From IMG/VR virus record IMGVR_UViG_3300025892_002264, positions 1 to 34,039 of that record: DNA of 34,039 nt. One strand, 5' to 3'. Source of the DNA: a virus. The first letter of the stretch is position 1; each line of letters starts with the position of its first letter. Shown one piece after another: positions 16,427 to 24,312 of this stretch. The notes under the pieces are model-generated. The model ran no database searches. It had not been told where the DNA came from and saw only the letters and a program-made list of their open reading frames with translations. Position numbers and translations under genes: made by a program.

Positions 16427-16454
16427 GTGACTTTTTAGTCAGATACTGTATAAT
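16427..16454 (+). promoter_or_regulatory. sigma-70 type promoter with hairpin over the -35 region
   Basis: GTGACT (16427-16432), 16 bases and TATAAT (16449-16454) form a promoter for the small genes from 16488 on. The inverted repeat TGACT-TTTT-AGTCA (16428-16441) overlaps the -35 and spacer and is a candidate operator. The predicted start near 16461 leaves a 27-nt leader with an AGGGAAAGA ribosome-binding site. The rest of the 16364-16487 gap is AT-rich (TTAAAATTTATTAAATTTTTT) and may act as a weak terminator for the radical SAM gene. Confidence 0.5.
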
Positions 16455-16487
16455 GTATATATACGCTAAAGAAACAGGGAAAGATAA

Positions 16488-16751
16488 ATGGCATACTACA
16501 AATTTACCAAAGATCCAATTGGTTGCTTCATTGAAAAGGAAGAAGGCAACTATTTCGAATACTCCGTCAACGACGACGACTTTGACTTTTGTAAAGAGTT
16601 TGCCCATAAGGTTTGGGTAGACGATGGATACCGCTACGCCAATGTCAAAAAGACTGTCGCTTACATTTCCGTAGACGAAGACGAATTCGGATTGCCTGTA
16701 GTAGAGAAATGGTATACTAAAAAGAACTGGGAGTATGACTTAAATGGTTAA
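16488..16751 (+). CDS. small acidic aromatic-rich phage protein
   Basis: The 87-residue protein is rich in Asp/Glu, Tyr and Phe (EGNYFEYSVNDDDFDFCKEF) and has no membrane segment. It is the first gene behind a sigma-70 promoter with a good ribosome-binding site, so it is likely expressed early, as are many small host-directed phage proteins. Its last codons overlap the next start by 8 bases. No family is recognised. Confidence 0.6.
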   Translation: MAYYKFTKDPIGCFIEKEEGNYFEYSVNDDDFDFCKEFAHKVWVDDGYRYANVKKTVAYISVDEDEFGLPVVEKWYTKKNWEYDLNG

Positions 16752-16890
16752 GGTAGAAGAATTAGCAAAGAAGTTAATTGAGGCATGTAACGAAGAAGTA
16801 TCTCATGACAAGATTAACTTTGTTTTGTGGGCTGTTGAAGCCGAACCATTTATTCAAGACGAAGTTAATGAACTTATCAAATCACTTTAA
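16744..16890 (+). CDS. 48-residue helical phage protein
   Basis: The ORF overlaps the preceding stop (ATGGTTAA) and reads MVKVEELAKKLIEACNEEVS, then a Trp-containing acidic stretch ending NELIKSL. It is helical and acidic, with no known family. Tight packing on both sides (next ATG 11 nt after the stop with an AAGGAG site) supports coding. Confidence 0.55.
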   Translation: MVKVEELAKKLIEACNEEVSHDKINFVLWAVEAEPFIQDEVNELIKSL

Positions 16891-16901
16891 GGAGCATAAT
16901 A

Positions 16902-17129
16902 ATGAATAAGAAAGATTATTGGACAATACAGTATCGCAACATCGCTGGTAGTCCTCGAGAGACCAAAGTATATGAGGATTCTTTAATGGACGCCCTTCAT
17001 ATTTTTAACACCCAAAAAGAAACCTCTGGATTCGATACACCAATTCGTATGACTGCCTCTTATGGTGTAAATGGGCAGAGATACATTTTTACATTAGACG
17101 GCCGTTACGGTGTCCCGAGGAGAGTATAG
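16902..17129 (+). CDS. small phage protein of unknown function
   Basis: The 75-residue product opens MNKKDYWTIQYRNIAG and has a basic beta-rich end (GQRYIFTLDGRYGVPRRV). AAGGAG upstream gives a strong ribosome-binding site. The TAG stop shares its G with a GTG (TAGTG at 17127-17131) that opens a 10-codon mini-ORF. The gene is third in the small-gene operon from 16488. No motif is recognised. Confidence 0.55.
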   Translation: MNKKDYWTIQYRNIAGSPRETKVYEDSLMDALHIFNTQKETSGFDTPIRMTASYGVNGQRYIFTLDGRYGVPRRV

Positions 17130-17161
17130 TGTTTACCAAAGAGCGGACGTCACTAAAATGA
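17129..17161 (+). promoter_or_regulatory. 10-codon coupling or leader mini-ORF
   Basis: GAGGAG (17117-17122) is correctly spaced for GTG at 17129, which overlaps the preceding TAG. The frame reads MFTKERTSLK and stops at TGA 17159-17161, overlapping ATG 17158 as ATGA. It could hand ribosomes to the next gene or act as a leader. The alternative is that the next gene starts in its own frame at GTG 17110 and the mini-ORF is chance. Confidence 0.35.
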
Positions 17162-17997
17162 ACCAAAGAATTAAAGGATCAAGCACTAAAAATCCAGTAG
17201 TGGCTTATAAAATTTACAAGGATCTTCGAAGTAAAAAGCGATTCTTAGACACCAGACTTTGTATTGAGTTATCGTGTGCCGCATATCGTAAAAACGGTAT
17301 GAGCCATATTAAGAGTAATGACGCATATATGTCATACGTAAATTTAGATCATAGTCAAGTAGTGGCTGATGACAACGGCGTACCAGTTCATGTCACCGAA
17401 GCTGTACTAACACTGGCAAACAGAGATCATATAATTTTTTCTTTGTTTGATATTCTTAAAGGTGATGATAAAAGCAAACATATCAAAGAAGAAGATAGTG
17501 CGCTGGCAGAAGCAATGGTCAATCATTTCCAAGGGTTGTTATTTAAACATATAGCGGGAACTCTCAGTGAGTTTGATGAAAAGGTGTATAAACTAATTAG
17601 CACTAAGACAATGGACAGCACGGAGTTGGGATTAGTTGCCGCGCTACCAAAAACATACTTCTCTAATGTGACATGGAATAAACAAGCCGCATATGAACGA
17701 AAGTTGTCTGAAACTAGTGAATATGTTGGCACTGTAGGCAAACGATGCTCGTTTAATCTTAGTGTTATTTCTAAACGATATCTATCCAAACATGATTCAT
17801 ATATGATTACAACCAAGGACGAGAACGGAAACATTGTAAAGTTCTTTGCAGGTTATCACACCCTAACATTACCTGATGTCGGCGATAAGATGACTATTAC
17901 CGCATACGTTAAGTCGCACGGAGTGGGGAAATTCAACGGTGCTAAAGAGACAACAGTTAACAGAATCAAATGTACCAGTGGTGATATTATCTTTTAA
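17158..17997 (+). CDS. phage protein with C-terminal OB-fold-like domain
   Basis: From ATG 17158 the product has 279 residues; GTG 17110 would add 16. The N-terminal two thirds are mostly helical with no known motif. The last 85 residues (EYVGTVGKRCSFNLSVISKR ... FFAGYHTLTLPDVGDKMTIT ... KSHGVGKFNGAKETTVNRIK) follow a beta pattern seen in OB-fold domains of phage and plasmid replication proteins, with a YxGxxGKR opening and a KxHG...G...T.NRIK close. A nucleic-acid-binding role is therefore plausible. It is the last gene of the unit started at 16427. Confidence 0.6.
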   Translation: MNQRIKGSSTKNPVVAYKIYKDLRSKKRFLDTRLCIELSCAAYRKNGMSHIKSNDAYMSYVNLDHSQVVADDNGVPVHVTEAVLTLANRDHIIFSLFDILKGDDKSKHIKEEDSALAEAMVNHFQGLLFKHIAGTLSEFDEKVYKLISTKTMDSTELGLVAALPKTYFSNVTWNKQAAYERKLSETSEYVGTVGKRCSFNLSVISKRYLSKHDSYMITTKDENGNIVKFFAGYHTLTLPDVGDKMTITAYVKSHGVGKFNGAKETTVNRIKCTSGDIIF

Positions 17998-18011
17998 AAT
18001 TTATATAGAAG

Positions 18012-18019
18012 CATAAATA
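18012..18019 (+). promoter_or_regulatory. T4-type late promoter box CATAAATA
   Basis: It lies 14 bases after the preceding stop. Late geometry puts the transcript start near 18025, with AAAGGA (18024-18029) and ATG at 18038. Confidence 0.55.
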
Positions 18020-18037
18020 CATAAAAGGATTTATGCC

Positions 18038-18991
18038 ATGCGAATAAAAGAATTTTCACTACATTCCACAGTAAGTAAAACAATACAAGAACATATTGAA
18101 CGCGGTATTCCATTTACGGAATGTCTGTTTCGTCCAGGGTCAAAAGCATTTACAGAGTTTTACAGCCAAGTAAGACAGTTATATAATGAAGGCAAAATTG
18201 AACTTGATTGGCAAGACCAAGAACTATTAGAGTCCGACATTGGCCAATGTATTGTTGTAGAAGGTGAAACTTTTTCGTTAGATGTTCCTATTGAAATCGC
18301 AGAAGAAGATGCAGACGCAGTTCGCGAACTAGTCCTTTACGCAGACAACGACGGTGACCTATATCAGCAAAGCGCAGTTCCAATCATGAAGAATCTAACA
18401 CGCAAGTGGAGAAAGGGTGTATATGATTCCGAACTTGCCGCTAAGTTATGGTTGTACCACGCAACACGCGCCGCTAAAAACTACGCACAAGAATTTGGTT
18501 ATGCGTTTAGCGTACAAGATCGCAAAGACGCCGCTAAAGAGTTTGAAGAAAACTGGAGAGCAGAACTAGAAGCAGGTAATGCTATGGAGTCTGTTCAAGA
18601 AGGTGTTGAAATGTGTCCAAAAGCATGTTGCGGAAAACCTGTAACAGAATGTGAATGTGGGCCAGACTGCGAACATTGTGATTGCTATGAAAAGAATAAA
18701 TCACTAAGTGAAGCAGATTATCGCGGTAAAAATGTAGAACTTAATAAGCCAAAAAGAGGTGGTTCTAAAAAGTTTTATGTATACGTTAAAAATCCAAAGA
18801 CTGGCAATATTAAAAAAGTTTCTTTTGGTGCAAAGGGCATGAGTGTAAAAACAGACGACCCTGAGCGCGTTCGTAACTTTGTAGCAAGACATGATTGCAA
18901 AAATCGTAACGACAAAACTACAGCAAGTTATTGGAGTTGCAGACTACCAAGATATAAGTCACTAGGTATTAAAGGTGGACAGTGGTGGTAA
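18038..18991 (+). CDS. structural-type phage protein with Cys-rich insert
   Basis: The 317-residue product has three parts. The first is a helical N-terminal domain (1-185, acidic, with FRPGSKAFTEFYSQVRQLY). The second is a dense cysteine segment at about 194-218 (MCPKACCGKPVTECECGPDC followed by EHCDC) with nine Cys. The third is a C-terminal domain (about 235-317) with FYVYVKNPKTGNIKKVSFG and the ending ARHDCKNRND-KTTASYWSCR. This RHxC...YWSC ending recurs at the C-termini of many phage hypothetical proteins. The Cys segment could bind zinc or form disulphides. The late promoter suggests a virion or assembly role. ATG 18033 is out of frame and closes at once. Confidence 0.65.
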   Translation: MRIKEFSLHSTVSKTIQEHIERGIPFTECLFRPGSKAFTEFYSQVRQLYNEGKIELDWQDQELLESDIGQCIVVEGETFSLDVPIEIAEEDADAVRELVLYADNDGDLYQQSAVPIMKNLTRKWRKGVYDSELAAKLWLYHATRAAKNYAQEFGYAFSVQDRKDAAKEFEENWRAELEAGNAMESVQEGVEMCPKACCGKPVTECECGPDCEHCDCYEKNKSLSEADYRGKNVELNKPKRGGSKKFYVYVKNPKTGNIKKVSFGAKGMSVKTDDPERVRNFVARHDCKNRNDKTTASYWSCRLPRYKSLGIKGGQWW

Positions 18992-19254
18992 AACCATACA
19001 CTCAAAAATATACAAATCCATACACAATATACAGAACGTTCAAACACGATACAGACAGCGAAGAACTATGCTGGCATCGTGATCGTGAAGAACGCGAAGT
19101 TCGTGTATTACAAGGATCTAACTGGAAGTTACAGTTAGACAATCAACTTCCTGTTGTTCTAGAGCACGGTAACCTTTATGTAATACCCAAAAATCGCCAT
19201 CATAGAATAATTAAGGGCGACAAGGATCTCGTTGTAGAAATAACACTAAAATGA
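18982..19254 (+). CDS. small cupin-fold protein
   Basis: The 90-residue protein has a single cupin-like barrel. ELCWHRDREEREVRVLQG matches motif 1 (H-x-D plus a Glu) and LYVIPKNRHHRII matches motif 2 (P...H). These could supply metal ligands for a dioxygenase, isomerase or binding protein. It overlaps the preceding gene by 10 bases and the following FAD gene by 4 (ATGA), so the three are co-translated. The role is unknown; a partner of the FAD enzyme is possible. Confidence 0.6.
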   Translation: MVVKPYTQKYTNPYTIYRTFKHDTDSEELCWHRDREEREVRVLQGSNWKLQLDNQLPVVLEHGNLYVIPKNRHHRIIKGDKDLVVEITLK

Positions 19255-20309
19255 ACATACACGTTATAGGCGGCGGCATAATAGGTATGAGCACAGCATA
19301 CCATTTAGCAAAAGACGCAAGCGTAACAGTATTTGAACGAGACAAACAATATAGTGAAAGTAGTTTTGCAAGAAGTTGCGGTGGACTGCGACACCAGTTT
19401 TTCACACAAACAAACGTAGAGTTAAGCCGCTACGCAATAGACTTTATAAAGACACAAACAAACGTAGGCTTTACACCCAATGGTTATCTCATGTTGTTTA
19501 ACGATAATCAACGAGACGATCACGATAAAAGCATTGCGATGCAGAACGCTTGTGGTGCTAATACGCAAAGTTTAGAACCTAACGAACTGCTAAAGTTATT
19601 TCCACAGTTAAATGTAGATGATGTATATAGAGGTTGTATTACAACAGACGATAGTGAAGGATGGGTAGATCCAGTAACATTACACAATTGGTTTCGTAGC
19701 GAAGCACAAATAAACGGCGTTAAAGTAGTTTTTGAGGATGGCATAACTGCTAATCATAACGATGCAGACGCTATTGTAATCGCCAGTGGATGCTGGAGTA
19801 ATGCTGTGGGCAATGCGTTTAACATTAACATACCGGTCAAAGGTCACAAGCATACAGTGTATAATGTTAGCACACAAGCACCACACATACCAAACCTGCC
19901 ACTAGTAGCAGATCTTATTACTGGCATATACTTACGCCCAGAGGGTAATAGTTACATTGTTGGTTATGATGGCAACGGTGATTGGGACGGTGTTGATTTA
20001 GATCCGGACTATAATAGTTGGGACGATGTATGGGCACACTTATACCATAGATTTCCCAATGTATTTGACGCCGCTAAAATGGACGGAGCATGGGCAGGGT
20101 ATTATGACAGTAGCACTATAGACAATAATGCTATCATTGACCATGTTGATAATGTATACTTTGCTACAGGATTTACAGGGCGCGGGCTTATGCATAGTCC
20201 TGCTGTGGGTTTACTATTGCGTCAAATGGTATTGGGAGAAACATTGACAATTAACATAGATGGCTATAAACTAAATAGAACACCTGATGTGGAATTATAT
20301 GTAATATGA
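19251..20309 (+). CDS. FAD-dependent oxidoreductase of the D-amino-acid/sarcosine oxidase (DAO) family
   Basis: The 352-residue product starts with a Rossmann dinucleotide site HVIGGGIIGMSTAYHLAK (Gly7-Gly12), followed by the acidic strand end VFERD and the SSFARSCGGLRHQF segment, where DAO-family proteins hold FAD. The C-terminal signature VYFATGFTGRGLMHSPAVG matches the second FAD contact of sarcosine/glycine oxidase-like enzymes. The length is close to monomeric glycine or sarcosine oxidases (about 370-390). The reaction would be oxidation of an amine such as glycine, sarcosine or a D-amino acid. It overlaps its neighbours by 4 bases at each end. Confidence 0.85.
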   Translation: MNIHVIGGGIIGMSTAYHLAKDASVTVFERDKQYSESSFARSCGGLRHQFFTQTNVELSRYAIDFIKTQTNVGFTPNGYLMLFNDNQRDDHDKSIAMQNACGANTQSLEPNELLKLFPQLNVDDVYRGCITTDDSEGWVDPVTLHNWFRSEAQINGVKVVFEDGITANHNDADAIVIASGCWSNAVGNAFNINIPVKGHKHTVYNVSTQAPHIPNLPLVADLITGIYLRPEGNSYIVGYDGNGDWDGVDLDPDYNSWDDVWAHLYHRFPNVFDAAKMDGAWAGYYDSSTIDNNAIIDHVDNVYFATGFTGRGLMHSPAVGLLLRQMVLGETLTINIDGYKLNRTPDVELYVI

Positions 20310-20968
20310 ATATCAATATACACTTTTGTACGCCTTGTTATGGTGGTCAAATAAGCGAGTCTTGCTTCCAAAGTTATATTAAGTGGACAGTGTTTGGTAT
20401 GCAGAATAAATTAGCATTCCAAATAGACACTTTAAGCAACGAAAGCAATATTAATCGTGGGCGTAATAGTTGCGCCGCTAAATTTCTTATGGGTAACGGC
20501 AGTCATCTAATGTTTGTAGACGCAGATATTGGCTGGGCACCAGAGGATGTGGTTAAGTTAGTAACACACGATGTTGATGTCGCGTGTGGTGTATATCCGC
20601 AAAAGATTATTCCACCCAAGTACGTAGTAAATGTTAAAAAGAATGGCGAGCGTAGAGACGATTTAGTAGAAGCAGATAGTGCCGGCACTGGATTTATGCT
20701 TATTAAACGCCAAGTATTTGAGAAATTAATCGAAGCAGGTGCTACTAAGTATCATGATGACATTGGATTAGGCGACGAAACAAGCTTTCAATACGACTTT
20801 TTTAACTGTACTGTGGATGAAACAGGTCAATATTTAACAGAAGACTATAGTTTTTGCAGAAGTGTTCAACACGCAGGTCTCAAAGTATGGGTAGATAAGT
20901 CTATAGATCTGCAACACACTGGTTTTTGGCATTTCAATGGTGACCATACATTATTATCTAAGATTTAG
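20306..20968 (+). CDS. GT-A fold glycosyltransferase
   Basis: The 220-residue product begins with a beta strand and CTPCYGG, then INRGRNSCAAKFL. The metal-binding DxD follows at residues 72-74 (MFVDADIGW), then VDVACGVYPQK and GTGFMLIKR, the usual order in family 2-type glycosyltransferases. TEDYSFCRSVQHAGLKVWVD near the end matches the acceptor region with the ED motif. It could glycosylate a virion protein, DNA base or host surface glycan. It overlaps the oxidoreductase by 4 bases (ATGA), so the cupin, FAD enzyme and transferase form one cassette. Confidence 0.8.
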   Translation: MNINIHFCTPCYGGQISESCFQSYIKWTVFGMQNKLAFQIDTLSNESNINRGRNSCAAKFLMGNGSHLMFVDADIGWAPEDVVKLVTHDVDVACGVYPQKIIPPKYVVNVKKNGERRDDLVEADSAGTGFMLIKRQVFEKLIEAGATKYHDDIGLGDETSFQYDFFNCTVDETGQYLTEDYSFCRSVQHAGLKVWVDKSIDLQHTGFWHFNGDHTLLSKI

Positions 20969-20975
20969 ATAAATA
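20968..20975 (+). promoter_or_regulatory. T4-type late promoter box GATAAATA
   Basis: It starts at the last base of the glycosyltransferase stop. The predicted transcript start is near 20981, giving a 52-nt leader that contains a 14-base palindrome and an AGGAAAA ribosome-binding site. Confidence 0.5.
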
Positions 20976-21003
20976 TTACCTATAGCCAGTTTAATCAGAA
21001 TTG

Positions 21004-21017
21004 GTTTTCGCGAAAAC
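21004..21017. promoter_or_regulatory. 14-base perfect palindrome in a 5' leader
   Basis: GTTTTCGCGAAAAC reads the same on both strands and lies between the late box and the ribosome-binding site of the 21033 gene. It could be an RNA hairpin that affects translation or a protein-binding site. No U-tract follows, so it is not a terminator. Confidence 0.45.
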
Positions 21018-21032
21018 AATAGGAAAATAATC

Positions 21033-21575
21033 ATGAGCACGATTGCTTTTAATTTTAAAAAATATGAATCCTCTACAGAAGATTACGCCATCAAAGTATA
21101 CAAAGATGACGTTCTTATCCAAGGCGAGTTGGGTGTAAATGAAGTACAACCTGATTCAAATCCATTATCTGTAGCAATAACATCAATTAATGACGACAGT
21201 GCTGGTTCAGGACCACACACAATTAAATTCGAAATTTGCCACTCTGGCGGCGAAGATGAGAATTTAAATCCAGACGGAGAACTTGAAAATATTATTGTTG
21301 ACGACGTTTCACATGATGAAACTAATGATTTTTTAAGTCATGCTGTTACAATATATAATCCTTTAACAGCAGCTGCGGCAGCTAACATTGCTGACGGCAC
21401 AACTACAAGTTCCGGAACTGTTACTACAGATTTGAATATTGGCGGTGGTTCACAGCAATATTACACAGCAAATCCATGGGAAGATGGCGGACTAGTAAAA
21501 CTAGGTAGTGTTGTTGTTCTTGCATACGCAGGCAACTTTAACGAATGGTATGATGGTCTAGGCATTGGTGAATAA
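21033..21575 (+). CDS. beta-sandwich-type phage protein
   Basis: The 180-residue acidic protein has alternating strands (YAIKVYKDDVLIQGELGV, HTIKFEICHSG, LENIIVDDVSHDE). A segment rich in Ala/Thr/Gly follows, then a C-terminal WxxGGLVKLGSVV stretch. The order 'short binding-protein strand, HTIK strand, IxVDDV strand' recurs in the proteins at 21678, 22273 and 24956, pointing to a small carbohydrate-binding-like fold. It has a late promoter before it and a strong terminator after it. A virion appendage role is inference. Confidence 0.6.
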   Translation: MSTIAFNFKKYESSTEDYAIKVYKDDVLIQGELGVNEVQPDSNPLSVAITSINDDSAGSGPHTIKFEICHSGGEDENLNPDGELENIIVDDVSHDETNDFLSHAVTIYNPLTAAAAANIADGTTTSSGTVTTDLNIGGGSQQYYTANPWEDGGLVKLGSVVVLAYAGNFNEWYDGLGIGE

Positions 21576-21593
21576 TTAATAATTTTATACCAC

Positions 21594-21629
21594 AAAAAAG
21601 ACATAGTCACAAGCTATGTCTTTTTTTTT
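21594..21629. terminator. bidirectional rho-independent terminator
   Basis: Arms GACATAG (21600-21606) and CTATGTC (21614-21620) are flanked by six A before and nine T after. The stem extends through A-T pairs, and either strand ends in a U-tract. It closes the 21033 gene. Confidence 0.9.
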
Positions 21630-21648
21630 GAGTACATATCCGTATACT

Positions 21649-21656
21649 CATAAATA
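21649..21656 (+). promoter_or_regulatory. T4-type late promoter box CATAAATA
   Basis: It follows the terminator. The predicted start near 21662 leaves a 16-nt leader with no visible Shine-Dalgarno before ATG 21678. Confidence 0.5.
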
Positions 21657-21677
21657 ATCAATAACACATATAATACA

Positions 21678-22271
21678 ATGAGTTTAGAAACAATCCCACT
21701 TAAAATATACTTCAAACTAACTGACGATTTAAACGGAAATTTACCATTTCCGCGTTGCACTATAATGCTAAACGACACGGTATTAGAAGAAAACGTTGAA
21801 TTAGACAATCCTTCAAATCACACAACAGTCTGGCAAGACGGAAAAAAGATATCCATTAAAGAATATGACATCGAAGTAGACGATGATAAGGAAGACATCC
21901 ATACTATAAAAGTTATATACGAGTCTGACATGCAAGATGTTTGGGATCTACTTAAAACTAATCGTTTTACTGGCGGCAAGGAAGATTATGGTTTTTATAT
22001 TGTCGACATTGAAATTGATGAAATTTCAATTGAATCCGTATTGTGGGATAACGGCGTAACAGTAGCAGAAATATGTCCTGAATCTGAAATAGAAACACAC
22101 GGATTTATAGAATATCTTAGAAATAATGATATGATGAATGAGATTGCTGTAATAGACGGAAAATGTATATGGACTTCGTCTACCACATATTTAAATGTTC
22201 ATAAAAGTAATTATAGTATTGAATTTAAATGTCCGTTTTATCTTTGGCTTTTAGAAGAACTTTTACAATAA
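21678..22271 (+). CDS. beta-sandwich-type phage protein
   Basis: The 197-residue protein is acidic and beta-rich. Its order of elements is IMLNDTVLEENVELDN, YDIEVDDDKEDIHTIKVIYE, GFYIVDIEIDEISIESVLWD, then a C-terminal part ending FYLWLLEELLQ. It resembles the neighbouring 22273 and 24956 products in the HTIxV / hyDIxIDxVxL pattern. It may bind glycans or form a short fibre. It is followed one base later by the related 22273 gene. Confidence 0.6.
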   Translation: MSLETIPLKIYFKLTDDLNGNLPFPRCTIMLNDTVLEENVELDNPSNHTTVWQDGKKISIKEYDIEVDDDKEDIHTIKVIYESDMQDVWDLLKTNRFTGGKEDYGFYIVDIEIDEISIESVLWDNGVTVAEICPESEIETHGFIEYLRNNDMMNEIAVIDGKCIWTSSTTYLNVHKSNYSIEFKCPFYLWLLEELLQ

Positions 22272-22272
22272 C

Positions 22273-23139
22273 ATGCCATTCACATTGTCGATTGGTGTAA
22301 CTTACAATTGCACTTCTAAAAAAATTCCAACCTGGAAATTTTACATCATTGATCGCTACGGTAATATACCAAATGGCGATATGATGTATAACACTCTTAT
22401 CGAACATGATGTTCAAACTGGAATTCCAGAAGAAGGTTATCATTTTAAGTCAACTGTTGATATAGAAGATACTACAGAAAATGAATATACTTTGGTTATC
22501 GAACACCTTGGTGCTGATTACTCGAGTGATTATGATGAGGGACCATTTGGTATTGATATAGACTATGTTAGTTTATGTGAAGTGGATGTCTGCGATTTAA
22601 TACATCGTAGAGGGCATACATATTTAGATTGTACGCAAAATATCAATTATATCTTTGAACAATTAAACAATGATAATTTCTCTGTGGATATATTCCCGTA
22701 TGAAGTTAATAATAACAATAAAAACTATAGACTTTTAAATTACAGACATGATAAAGTAGTGGGCAATAATCCTAAGGTGTTTAATAACGAGACAGAAGAA
22801 TATACTGAATTCAACGGTTGTTTAATAACTGATGATGGTTATGTTATTAAAGGCAATAAGTTATATTACGATACTACTGATAATCTTTATTTTATAGCCA
22901 AACATGCAAACAATAAAAATCTTTATGTAGAAGGTGAGATTTATATTCCTAAATTTACATACAACGGTGTTGATAATGTAGTAATAGAAAATGTGTCGGA
23001 ACACATTCATAAAAGCAGATTAATTCATCATATACCAAATAGTTCTTGTTTAAGCCAAAATGGTAAATGGAAACTAGTATTTAAAACTCCACTCTATGGG
23101 TGGATCACAGATAATATTTTTGGCAATGATCTTGCTTAA
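22273..23139 (+). CDS. beta-sandwich-type phage protein, longer relative
   Basis: The 288-residue protein repeats the plan of its neighbour: [14 protein letters not shown], then [20 protein letters not shown], then [19 protein letters not shown]. The C-terminal half is Asn/Tyr-rich with an ending ([20 protein letters not shown]) like that of the 21678 product (YSIEFKCPFYLWLLEELL). This shared ending supports descent from one ancestor. The stop codon overlaps that of the convergent guaC gene. Confidence 0.6.
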   Translation: MPFTLSIGVTYNCTSKKIPTWKFYIIDRYGNIPNGDMMYNTLIEHDVQTGIPEEGYHFKSTVDIEDTTENEYTLVIEHLGADYSSDYDEGPFGIDIDYVSLCEVDVCDLIHRRGHTYLDCTQNINYIFEQLNNDNFSVDIFPYEVNNNNKNYRLLNYRHDKVVGNNPKVFNNETEEYTEFNGCLITDDGYVIKGNKLYYDTTDNLYFIAKHANNKNLYVEGEIYIPKFTYNGVDNVVIENVSEHIHKSRLIHHIPNSSCLSQNGKWKLVFKTPLYGWITDNIFGNDLA

Positions 23140-23146
23140 TTGCCAA
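23120..23146. terminator. inverted repeat across two convergent stop codons
   Basis: TTGGCAA (23120-23126) and TTGCCAA (23140-23146) are perfect 7-base arms around a 13-base loop that contains both stop codons. It is followed on the + strand by only a broken T-run (TAGTATTCTTTT). It is a weak candidate terminator for the convergent pair. Confidence 0.35.
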
Positions 23147-24251
23147 TAGTATTCTTTTCGTATATTCCGTTATGTGTTTGTGTGCAACGTACAAAGGTGG
23201 TACATTTAGATAACTGTTTAAGTTTGTTAGCACCAGCGTAAGTACATGTACTTCTCACTCCACCTAAAATATCTTGAATTGTATTAGCAACCGCACCACG
23301 ATACGGAACTAGTACTTCCCTTCCTTCAGAAGATCTGTATTCTTTTAATCCACCAAAGTGTTTTTTATTAGCGGCAGTGCTACTCATACCATAAAACTGT
23401 ACAAACTTTTTTTCTTCTGTTACGAACGATTGACTGCCTACCAGCCTGCTCTTACTAGAGAGTTCATTCGTTGCGTATTGCTTGGTAATAATATTGCCTT
23501 CTCCTTCATCGTGTCCAGCAAGCATACCACCAAGCATCACAAAGTCAGCACCTCCTGCGAACGCCTTCGCAATATCACCAGGGTTAGTACATCCCCCATC
23601 AGCAATAATATGCCCACCAAGCCCATGAGCCGCGTCTGCACATTCAATAACAGCAGACAACTGAGGATAGCCAACCCCAGTTTGGAGCCTAGTAGTACAT
23701 ACGCTACCAGGACCGATTCCAACTTTAACGATATCCGCTCCATTTAATATTAACTCCTCTGTCATTTCTCCGGTCACTACGTTGCCGGCAATAATTGTTG
23801 TGCGTGGATATTCATCTCGAAACTTCTTTACAAACTCACTAAAGCGTTCTGAATATCCGTTTGCTACGTCAATGCACACATAACGCACTTCTGTATTTTT
23901 TCTAACTTCACGCCACTTTTCAAAATCACTATCCGTAATTCCAATACTCATCGCTACAGTATTAAGTTTTTTATAATGTGCGTCTTTAAAGTAATCAATA
24001 AGTTCTTTTGTATTATAAGTTTTTACAAGACACGTAAACAAGTTTAACTCTGTAAGTTTGTCGGCCATAGTAAACGTACCAACGCCATCCATATTGGATG
24101 CCATAATTGGAATAGTACTATACCTCCAATCACTGTTTCTGTATCTAAACTCTCTGTTTAAACTTACTTCTTTGCGGGATCCTAGCGTTGAACGCTTGGG
24201 ACGAATAAGCACATCTTTAAAATCTAACTTAACATCTGTTTCAATTCTCAT
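23136..24251 (-). CDS. guaC: GMP reductase
   Basis: The only reverse-strand gene. The product (371 residues from ATG 24251) has [17 protein letters not shown] near the start, [25 protein letters not shown] with the catalytic Cys185, and [20 protein letters not shown]. It has no CBS domains. The segment after the Cys ([13 protein letters not shown]) is that of GMP reductase rather than IMP dehydrogenase. The enzyme converts GMP to IMP with NADPH, recycling guanine nucleotides toward adenine, which would suit an AT-rich phage. An upstream in-frame ATG at 24287 lies in the -35 element, so 24251 is the start. Confidence 0.93.
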   Translation of the reverse strand: MRIETDVKLDFKDVLIRPKRSTLGSRKEVSLNREFRYRNSDWRYSTIPIMASNMDGVGTFTMADKLTELNLFTCLVKTYNTKELIDYFKDAHYKKLNTVAMSIGITDSDFEKWREVRKNTEVRYVCIDVANGYSERFSEFVKKFRDEYPRTTIIAGNVVTGEMTEELILNGADIVKVGIGPGSVCTTRLQTGVGYPQLSAVIECADAAHGLGGHIIADGGCTNPGDIAKAFAGGADFVMLGGMLAGHDEGEGNIITKQYATNELSSKSRLVGSQSFVTEEKKFVQFYGMSSTAANKKHFGGLKEYRSSEGREVLVPYRGAVANTIQDILGGVRSTCTYAGANKLKQLSKCTTFVRCTQTHNGIYEKNTIGN

Positions 24252-24258
24252 AACATAT

Positions 24259-24287
24259 ATTATATATGCTATCGTAAAATAAGTCAA
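24259..24287 (-). promoter_or_regulatory. sigma-70 promoter of guaC, leaderless
   Basis: On the reverse strand TTGACT (24287-24282) and TATAAT (24264-24259) are 17 bases apart. The predicted transcript start is 24252, one base before the ATG at 24251. Confidence 0.7.
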
Positions 24288-24299
24288 TAGTATTATGAG

Positions 24300-24307
24300 T
24301 ATAAATA
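24300..24307 (+). promoter_or_regulatory. T4-type late promoter box TATAAATA
   Basis: Exact octamer. T4 late geometry predicts transcription from 24313, exactly the A of an ATG in frame with the following gene. This makes the upstream ATG at 24295 an unlikely start. Confidence 0.6.
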
Positions 24308-24312
24308 CTAAT

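Noticed and set aside
23358-23747. Forward ORF of 129 codons opposite guaC
   Set aside because: The reverse strand encodes the whole conserved GMP reductase core here; the + strand product has no motif and no ribosome-binding site.
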